Origin: Pseudomonadota bacterium
GTDB lineage: Bacteria > Pseudomonadota > Gammaproteobacteria > Burkholderiales > Burkholderiaceae
Assembly (NCBI GenBank): GCA_021783435.1
Contig: JAJXUC010000145.1
Location: 1 to 9,546 of the forward strand
Length of the DNA stretch: 9,546 bases
Direction: 5' to 3'
Position numbers and translations under genes: made by a program. Below are positions 6,050 through 9,546 of this stretch, in pieces (within the stretch, counting starts at the first letter, position 1; every line of letters begins with the position of its first letter). The notes beneath the pieces were generated by a model. That model had not been told where the DNA came from and searched no databases. It worked only from the letters and a program-made list of their open reading frames with translations.

Positions 6050-7504
6050 ATGGGCTTGCTCGCCGTCCTGGCCCTGCCGCTGCTTGGCGCCGTGATCCTG
6101 GCGTTTTTCGGCCATCGTCTCATTGCGCCGCGCCTGAACCTGGCGGTGAGCGCGGCCACATTCGTCGCTGCCTGCGTGCTGACCGCGGATGTCATCGCGC
6201 ATGGGCCGATGCAGGTTCTGGCGGCCGAGTTCTTCATCGATCCGTTCAACGTCTTCCTGGTCGCGCTCACGGCCTTCGTCGGTATGACCACGGCCGCCTT
6301 TTCGCGACCCTACATGCGCATCGAGCAGGAGCACGGGCGGGTCGATGCGCGGCGCCTGCGGCTGTATCACAGCATGTACCAGCTGTTCATGTTCACCATG
6401 TTGCTGGCGCTGACCACGAACAATATGGGCATACTCTGGGTGGCGATGGAGGCGGCCACGCTGTCCACCGTGCTGCTGGTGTCGCTGTACCGCACCGCGG
6501 CCAGCCTCGAGGCGGCGTGGAAATACTTCATCCTGTGCGGCGTGGGCATTGCGCTGGCCTTGTTCGGCACCGTGCTGCTGTATTTCGCCGCCGAACGCGT
6601 GCTTGGTGCCGAAGGCATGAGCGCCTTGCTCTGGACCCACCTGAATGCGGTGAAGGGGCAGCTCGAACCCAGCATCATCGGCATCGCTTTCGTCTTCCTG
6701 CTGGTGGGCTATGGCACCAAGGTGGGACTGGTGCCGCTGCACAGCTGGCTGCCGGATGCGCACGCCGAAGGACCCACGCCGGTCTCGGCCGTGCTGTCGG
6801 GGCTGCTGCTGAACGTGGCGCTGTACGCGGTGATGCGCTGCAAGGTGCTGGTGGACGGCGCGGTGCACGCCGCTTGGCCGGGACAGATGCTGATGGGCTT
6901 CGGCTTGCTTTCGGTGGTGGTCGGCGCTTTCCTGCTGTGGCGGCAAAAGGATGTCAAGCGCATGTTCGCCTATTCGTCCATCGAGCACATGGGCATCATC
7001 ACCTTTGCCTTCGGCATGGGCGGCCCGGTGGCGAATTTCGCGGCCCTGCTGCACATGACGGGCCATGCGCTGACCAAGAGCGCTATCTTTTTCACCACCG
7101 GCCACGCCACGCAAAAGGCCGGCACGCAGCGCATGGACGACATCCAGGGGCTGCGCGAGCAGTCGCCGGCGTTGGGCTGGGGGTTGATGCTGGGGGCGCT
7201 GGCCATCGTCGGCATGCCGCCGTTCGGCGTGTTCGCCAGCGAGTTCCTCATCCTCACCACCGCGATGCAGACCCAGCCCTGGGCCACACCCATCCTGCTG
7301 CTGGCGCTGGGCGTTGCTTTCGGCGCCATCTTCATACGGGTGCAGGGCATGGTGTTCGGTGCCAGCACCTTGCGCCGGCTTCCGCATCAACCTGACATGC
7401 TGCCAGTGTTCGCCCATCTGGCGCTGGTGCTGCTGCTCGGACTGTATGTCCCGACATTCCTGGCATCGTGGTGGCATCTGGCCAGCAGCATGATCGGAGG
7501 ATGA
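6050..7504 (+). CDS. hyfF: HyfF-like proton-channel membrane subunit, 484 aa
   Basis: This is the second NuoL/M/N-like antiporter subunit of the operon, in the HyfF branch. Conserved charged residues of the proton path are kept: E134 in LWVAMEAATLSTVLLV (TM5), K224 in YGTKVGLVPLHSWLPDAHAEGPTPVSA (221-247), the broken-helix region FAYSSIEHMG (306-315), K343 in HALTKSAIFFTTGHA, and E398 in FGVFASEFLIL (392-402). About 14 membrane helices are expected. It is shorter than E. coli HyfF (about 526 residues), and the chain ends right after the last helix (about 452-474). ATG 6050 abuts the hyfE stop (6047-6049); GAAGGA at 6037-6042 lies seven bases before it. Its 3' end overlaps the first possible hyfG start. 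Confidence 0.93.
   Translation: MGLLAVLALPLLGAVILAFFGHRLIAPRLNLAVSAATFVAACVLTADVIAHGPMQVLAAEFFIDPFNVFLVALTAFVGMTTAAFSRPYMRIEQEHGRVDARRLRLYHSMYQLFMFTMLLALTTNNMGILWVAMEAATLSTVLLVSLYRTAASLEAAWKYFILCGVGIALALFGTVLLYFAAERVLGAEGMSALLWTHLNAVKGQLEPSIIGIAFVFLLVGYGTKVGLVPLHSWLPDAHAEGPTPVSAVLSGLLLNVALYAVMRCKVLVDGAVHAAWPGQMLMGFGLLSVVVGAFLLWRQKDVKRMFAYSSIEHMGIITFAFGMGGPVANFAALLHMTGHALTKSAIFFTTGHATQKAGTQRMDDIQGLREQSPALGWGLMLGALAIVGMPPFGVFASEFLILTTAMQTQPWATPILLLALGVAFGAIFIRVQGMVFGASTLRRLPHQPDMLPVFAHLALVLLLGLYVPTFLASWWHLASSMIGG
7496..7500 (+). promoter_or_regulatory. Ribosome binding site that decides the hyfG start
   Basis: GGAGG directly abuts ATG 7501, which is too close for use, but lies nine bases before ATG 7510, in the same frame. 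The usable start is therefore most likely 7510. Confidence 0.5.
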
Positions 7505-7509
7505 CGGCG

Positions 7510-9030
7510 ATGCGCGCACGGTGCTCCGGGATGGCGGTGGATCACCGCGCGGTGGACGCTCAGGGCTGGGCCGCGCTCGCGCAGCACATGCACGCGCAGG
7601 ACGCGCGGCTGCTGGCCTTGTGGGGCAGCGATACGCGTCTGCAGCGGGGCGGCTTCACGGTGCACGCCTGCTGGCTGCAGCGCGAAGCGCTCACTCTGGC
7701 CGAGCTTGTGCTGGCCTCCGGCGTGACCCATTACCCGGCGTTGCACGCCCTGTTTCCCGTGGCCGACCGCCTGCAGCGCGCCTTGCGCGACTTGCTCGGC
7801 TTGCAGGCGCCAGGCATGGACTCGCGTCCTTGGCTGCGCCACACGGCCTGGGGCGCCGACGAATTCCCGCTGCGCTGCGATGCGCCCGAGCCCGTTCCCG
7901 GAGGGGCGGCGGAAGCCGAGCGCTACGCCTTCGTTGCGGTGGATGGCGAAGGCGTGCACGAGATTGCCGTCGGCCCTGTGCACGCCGGCATCATCGAACC
8001 CGGGCAGTTTCGCTTTTCCGTCGTGGGCGAGAAGGTTTTGCGCCTGGAGCCGCGCCTGGGTTTCACGCACAAGGGGGTGGAGCGGCGTTTTCAGCAACTG
8101 ACCCTGGGCGAGGGCGTCGAGCTGGCGGCGCGCTTGTGCGGCGACAGTGCCGTGGCCAACGCCTGGGCTTATTGCATGGCGCTGGAGGCCTTGGCGGACA
8201 TGAGGATTCCGCCGCGCGCAGCCGCCTTGCGCGCCTTGTTGCTGGAACGCGAGCGCCTTGCCAACCACCTGGGCGATTTGGGCGCCATCGTCAACGACGC
8301 GGGTTTCGGCTTCGGCCTCGCGCAGTTCTCGCGGCTCAAGGAGGACCTGCTGCGCCTCAATGCCCGGGTGTTCGGCGCGCGCTACCCGATGGACGCGATC
8401 CAGCCCGGCGGCGTGGCACGGGACCTGGACGACGGCGCGCAGTCCATGCTGCGTCACCAGTGCCGCGTTTTGCGCAGCGAGGTGGAGCGCTTGAAGGGCA
8501 TCCTCGACCAGCATGAGGGCTTGCAGGACCGGCTCGCCGCCACGGGCCGCGTCGCGCCCGATCTGGCGCGTCGTCTCGGCATGCTGGGCCTGGCGGCGCG
8601 CGCCAGCGGCCAGGCACTGGACCTGCGGGCGATCCCCGGCCTTGCGCCGTACGACAACCTGGGCGTGCGCATCGCGGTGGAGCAGGGCGGCGATGTCGCC
8701 GCGCGGGTGGCGGTGCGTTTCGCCGAGGTGTTCGAGTCACTGCGTCTGAGCCTCGCGCTGCTCGATGCCTTGCCCAAAGGGCCGCATGCCCTGGCGTTGC
8801 CCGAGATCATTGCCCCCGGATTGGCGCTGGGTGTGGTGGAAGGATGGCGCGGGCCGGCTTTCGTCGCGCTGCAAGCCGGGGAGGGCGGATGCATCGCGCA
8901 CTGCCATCCGCATGATCCATCCTGGCAGAACTGGCCGGCGCTGGAGTGGATCATGGTCCAGGACATCGTGCCCGATTTTCCGCTGATCAACAAATCGTTC
9001 AATCTGTCCTATTCCGGACACGATCGCTGA
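7510..9030 (+). CDS. hyfG: HyfG/HycE-like large subunit lacking [NiFe] ligands (Ehr type), 506 aa
   Basis: This soluble subunit is a fusion of a NuoC-like domain (about 1-125, motif RDLLG at 93-97, EFPLR at 118-122) and a NuoD/hydrogenase large-subunit domain (about 150-506), as in HycE. Family blocks are VGPVHAGIIEPGQFRF (154-169), GFTHKGVERRF, ALLLERERLANHLGDLGAI, and IQPGGVARDL. In group 4 hydrogenases the [NiFe] site is CGxCxxxH near the start and DPCxxC near the end. Here the first reads C210-G-D-S213-A-V-A-N217, and the last reads SFNLSYSGHDR (496-506), with S500 and G503 where cysteines belong. Only C210 remains. The chain stops at the conserved Asp-Arg, with no cleavable tail. So it is very likely not an H2-forming enzyme; its substrate is unknown. 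Start chosen on GGAGG spacing; 7501 (ATGA overlap with hyfF) or 7531 remain possible. Confidence 0.88.
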   Translation: MRARCSGMAVDHRAVDAQGWAALAQHMHAQDARLLALWGSDTRLQRGGFTVHACWLQREALTLAELVLASGVTHYPALHALFPVADRLQRALRDLLGLQAPGMDSRPWLRHTAWGADEFPLRCDAPEPVPGGAAEAERYAFVAVDGEGVHEIAVGPVHAGIIEPGQFRFSVVGEKVLRLEPRLGFTHKGVERRFQQLTLGEGVELAARLCGDSAVANAWAYCMALEALADMRIPPRAAALRALLLERERLANHLGDLGAIVNDAGFGFGLAQFSRLKEDLLRLNARVFGARYPMDAIQPGGVARDLDDGAQSMLRHQCRVLRSEVERLKGILDQHEGLQDRLAATGRVAPDLARRLGMLGLAARASGQALDLRAIPGLAPYDNLGVRIAVEQGGDVAARVAVRFAEVFESLRLSLALLDALPKGPHALALPEIIAPGLALGVVEGWRGPAFVALQAGEGGCIAHCHPHDPSWQNWPALEWIMVQDIVPDFPLINKSFNLSYSGHDR

Positions 9031-9043
9031 GGAACCGCAAGTC

Positions 9044-9546
9044 ATGTGGAGAACCCTGCGCCAGATCGCCCGCGTCGGCCGCATCAGCGAGACGCCGCAC
9101 ACCGCAAGCATGGCCGTCGAGGCCGCGGACAGGCCCGATGTGCAGGCCGAGCTGCTGCGCATCCTCGGACGCGCGCTGGCCATCCGCGTGGTCGATGCCG
9201 GTTCGTGCAACGGCTGCGAACTGGAGATCCAGGCGCTGTCGAATCCCTATTACAACCTCGAAGGCCTGGGACTGCAGTTCGTCGCCAGCCCGCGGCATGC
9301 GGACATGCTGCTGGTCACCGGGCCGGTTTCGCGCCACATGGAGCAGGCTTTGCGGCGCACCTATGAAGCCATGCCCGAGCCGCGCCTGGTGGTGGCCGTG
9401 GGGGAGTGCGCATGCACCGGGGGGGTGTTCGGCGCAAGCTATGCGAGTTGCGGGCGTGTGGGCAATGTCCTGCCGGTGGATATCGCTGTGGCAGGCTGTC
9501 CGCCAAGCCCGCAGGCTCTGCTGGAGGGCATTCTGCGGGCCGTACA
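9044..9546 (+). CDS. hyfI: HyfI/HycG-like (NuoB family) Fe-S subunit, 3' end outside window
   Basis: The first 167 residues of a NuoB-family small subunit are present; the frame is still open at the window end. In complex I relatives this subunit carries the [4Fe-4S] cluster (N2 type) next to the active site of the large subunit. All four ligands are visible in the hydrogenase-style spacing: C55 and C58 in DAGSCNGCELEIQ (51-63), C122 in VGECACTGG (119-127), and C152 in AGCPPSP (150-156). C124 and C136 are additional cysteines in the same loop region. Residues 1-45 form an N-terminal helix region before the fold. It starts 13 bases after the hyfG stop; GAGGA at 9029-9033 overlaps that stop and lies ten bases before ATG 9044. 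E. coli HyfI/HycG are about 250 residues, so about 80-90 are missing from view. No HyfH ferredoxin gene separates it from hyfG. Confidence 0.92.
   Translation, partial: MWRTLRQIARVGRISETPHTASMAVEAADRPDVQAELLRILGRALAIRVVDAGSCNGCELEIQALSNPYYNLEGLGLQFVASPRHADMLLVTGPVSRHMEQALRRTYEAMPEPRLVVAVGECACTGGVFGASYASCGRVGNVLPVDIAVAGCPPSPQALLEGILRAV

Noticed and set aside
4480..7395. 971-codon plus-strand open frame spanning hyfC, hyfE and hyfF
   Set aside because: It is out of frame with three genes of clear homology and has no motif of its own; an effect of high GC content.
5573..7519. 648-codon open frame on the minus strand under hyfE/hyfF
   Set aside because: The product is extremely rich in His, Gln, Arg and Glu, a typical shadow of membrane-protein genes. 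The plus-strand genes have clear family motifs.

Overview
The window comes from a high-GC proteobacterium. The DusA-like protein, the hydrogenase-4 (Hyf)-type genes and the GC-rich codon use would fit a betaproteobacterium (Burkholderiales-like). That assignment is an inference from composition and gene style, not a proof.

Bases 1-1032 are mostly accessory or intergenic. Two related GC-rich inverted repeats (59-80 and 125-147) are followed by about 490 bases with no intact gene, containing at most a short IS630-like transposase start (237-311). Then comes a small exported protein of unknown function (642-893). An intergenic stretch follows with a sequence resembling a Tn3-family terminal repeat (914-931) and a hairpin (965-991). 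Next is dusA (1033-2055), a housekeeping tRNA-dihydrouridine synthase. It converges, across a perfect 7-bp hairpin (2076-2094), on a small minus-strand ribbon-helix-helix regulator (2135-2326).

From 2394 to the end of the window runs a tight operon of six genes in the order hyfB-hyfC-hyfE-hyfF-hyfG-hyfI, all on the plus strand, with overlaps or gaps of 0-13 bases. The last gene runs off the window. HyfB and HyfF are antiporter-like proton channels, HyfC is the NuoH-like connector, HyfE is NuoK-like, HyfG is the NuoCD-like large subunit and HyfI is the NuoB-like Fe-S subunit. The divergent gap 2327-2393 between the regulator and hyfB holds a perfect 10-bp palindrome and a second inverted repeat, which are plausible operator sites.

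The most interesting point is that this is probably not a hydrogenase. HyfG has lost three of the four cysteines that hold the [NiFe] centre (second Cys of the first motif to Ser, both Cys of the last motif to Ser and Gly). It also lacks the C-terminal extension that is cleaved during [NiFe] maturation, ending instead in Asp-Arg as NuoD does. HyfI keeps all four cluster ligands, and the membrane subunits keep their key Glu and Lys residues. There is no HyfH ferredoxin gene between hyfG and hyfI, and no HyfA or HyfD in the window. The set matches the 'energy-converting hydrogenase-related' (Ehr) class: an ion-pumping relative of complex I with an unknown electron donor and acceptor.
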